Shown: piece after piece, positions 6,356 to 7,151 of the stretch
How positions within the stretch are numbered: the stretch's first letter is position 1
How the letters are laid out: every line of letters starts with the position of its first letter
Assembly: GCA_039936115.1 (NCBI GenBank)
Contig: JBDTIZ010000254.1
Span: forward strand, 1 to 7,151
Direction of reading: 5' to 3'
DNA: 7,151 nt
DNA from: DATIJJ01 sp039936115
GTDB taxonomy: Bacteria; Pseudomonadota; Gammaproteobacteria; DSM-16500
Position numbers and translations under genes: made by a program
The notes under the pieces: model-generated
What the model was told of the DNA's origin: nothing
Database searches by the model: none
Seen by the model: only the letters and a program-made list of their open reading frames with translations

Positions 6356-7050
6356 TAAAATATTTTATATTGCTTTTCATGCTTGTTTTTTCAAGCATCG
6401 CGAGTGCACAGGAATCAAATATTGCACTTGAACACGTATCGATTAATTCACACGATATGAAATCGATTAAACGTGGCGCTAAATTTTTTGCAACTAATTG
6501 CATGATGTGTCATACATTAATTTATTTGCGTTATAACAAACTTGCTGCTGAAGCGGGCATCACCTACGAGAAAATGCCGATCAATGTGAAAACTTGGCCG
6601 CTAAATGTGACACCTCCGGATCTGTCACTAGAAACCGATCGCCGTGGCGTTGACTGGGTTTATACTTATTTACATAGTTTTTATGCGGATTCTTCACGCC
6701 CAACAGGTGTTAATAATCTAGTTCTGCCGAATACGGCAATGGCTGGAATTATTGCTCCTTATCAAGGGCAACAAGTGCTTGTCAAAAATGAAAAAGAATC
6801 ACAACACATTTTCGGTGGGAATTATCAGTGGTATGACTTAGTAGAATTAAAGTCGAAAGGTAGTATGTCGACACAAGAATTTGATGCGACTATCACAGAC
6901 GTGGTGAATTTTTTAGCGTATGCGGCGGAACCTTTTCACAATGAACAAATGACTCTGGGTTATTGGGTGATTGGATTTTTATTGGTGTTGTTTGTTTTAG
7001 TGTATCTTTTGAAGAAAGAGTATTGGAAGGATGTAAAGAAAGAAAAATAG
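6352..7050 (+). CDS. petC: Cytochrome c1 subunit of the cytochrome bc1 complex
   Basis: The 232-residue subunit accepts the electron from the Rieske protein and gives it to a soluble or membrane-bound cytochrome c. A Sec signal peptide (hydrophobic 4-16, A17-S-A19 cleavage site) exports it. R41-G-A precedes the covalent heme site C50-M-M-C53-H54, followed by Y-L-R-Y-N-K-L, a c1 hallmark. P-P-D-L-S (88-92) and R-P-T-G-V-N-N (116-122) are also family marks. The probable sixth heme ligand is M130 in P-N-T-A-M-A; the Pro that usually follows this Met is Ala. One membrane anchor (about 203-221) and a basic cytoplasmic tail end the protein. It starts inside petB (ATGA overlap) and appears to be the last gene of the cluster; only non-coding DNA and the terminal palindrome follow in the window. 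Confidence 0.96.
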   Translation: MIKYFILLFMLVFSSIASAQESNIALEHVSINSHDMKSIKRGAKFFATNCMMCHTLIYLRYNKLAAEAGITYEKMPINVKTWPLNVTPPDLSLETDRRGVDWVYTYLHSFYADSSRPTGVNNLVLPNTAMAGIIAPYQGQQVLVKNEKESQHIFGGNYQWYDLVELKSKGSMSTQEFDATITDVVNFLAYAAEPFHNEQMTLGYWVIGFLLVLFVLVYLLKKEYWKDVKKEK

Positions 7051-7106
7051 GAGTTGTAAATTTAGGCTGACAGTAGAAGTTATTTTTACAAATCTAAACC
7101 TAGGCC

Positions 7107-7151
7107 AAGTTGACTGGATCCCGCGGCTTGTCCGCGGGATCCAGTCAACTT
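7107..7151. repeat. Perfect GC-rich palindromic repeat element (REP/MITE-like)
   Basis: Arms 7107-7126 and 7132-7151 are exact reverse complements over 20 bp, separated by the loop CTTGT. The inner arm is G-T-G-G-free and GC-rich (it includes GGATCC and CCGCGG), unlike the AT-rich DNA around it. Such perfect hairpins are typical of dispersed palindromic repeats found between genes in many proteobacteria. It lies 56 bp after petC and could also end transcription of the operon, although no T-run is visible before the window stops. Its outer boundary is unknown because the second arm ends at the last base. Confidence 0.75.

Noticed and set aside
7051..7106. Separate hairpin or short gene between petC and the palindrome
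   Set aside because: Only a weak partial match between the TTTAGG and CTAAACCTAGG stretches is seen, and there is no open frame with a ribosome binding site.

Overview
This window looks like a piece of chromosome from an AT-rich gammaproteobacterium that respires aerobically. The best guess is the Legionella/Coxiella/Rickettsiella side of the class (Legionellales). That rests on the general look of the proteins: a cytochrome b of beta/gamma-proteobacterial type, a secreted protein with Cys-bracketed Ig-like repeats, and a GC-rich palindromic repeat in an AT-rich background. It was not tested by any search. Every recognisable gene is on the + strand.

Layout. Positions 2-88 are probably the last codons of an upstream gene. 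A gap of about 95 bp follows, holding an AT-rich dyad. Next comes a two-gene unit. The first gene (184-975) encodes a small exported outer-membrane beta-barrel protein. The second (986-3313) encodes a large secreted, cysteine-rich protein with three Ig-like repeats followed by an enlarged thaumatin-like domain. The two are 10 bp apart, and the second gene's ribosome binding site overlaps the first gene's stop codon.

After a 58-bp gap without a visible terminator comes a compact six-gene cluster, tatA-tatB-tatC-petA-petB-petC (3372-7050). Its tatB/tatC, petA/petB and petB/petC junctions overlap. tatABC encodes the twin-arginine translocase, which moves folded proteins across the inner membrane. 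petABC encodes the Rieske iron-sulfur protein, cytochrome b and cytochrome c1, i.e. the three catalytic subunits of the cytochrome bc1 complex (ubiquinol:cytochrome c reductase). The Rieske protein carries a clear twin-arginine signal, so the cluster joins a translocase to a likely substrate. tatA is only 56 codons long and easily missed.

The last 45 bases (7107-7151) are a perfect inverted repeat with 20-bp arms and a 5-base loop, much richer in GC than its surroundings. It looks like a dispersed palindromic (REP/MITE-like) element. It ends exactly at the window edge, so its true extent is unknown.

Most of the window is ordinary core respiration and secretion. The less usual parts are the thaumatin/beta-barrel pair, the tat-pet linkage and the terminal palindrome. 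I found no convincing evidence of a wholly new biological system.
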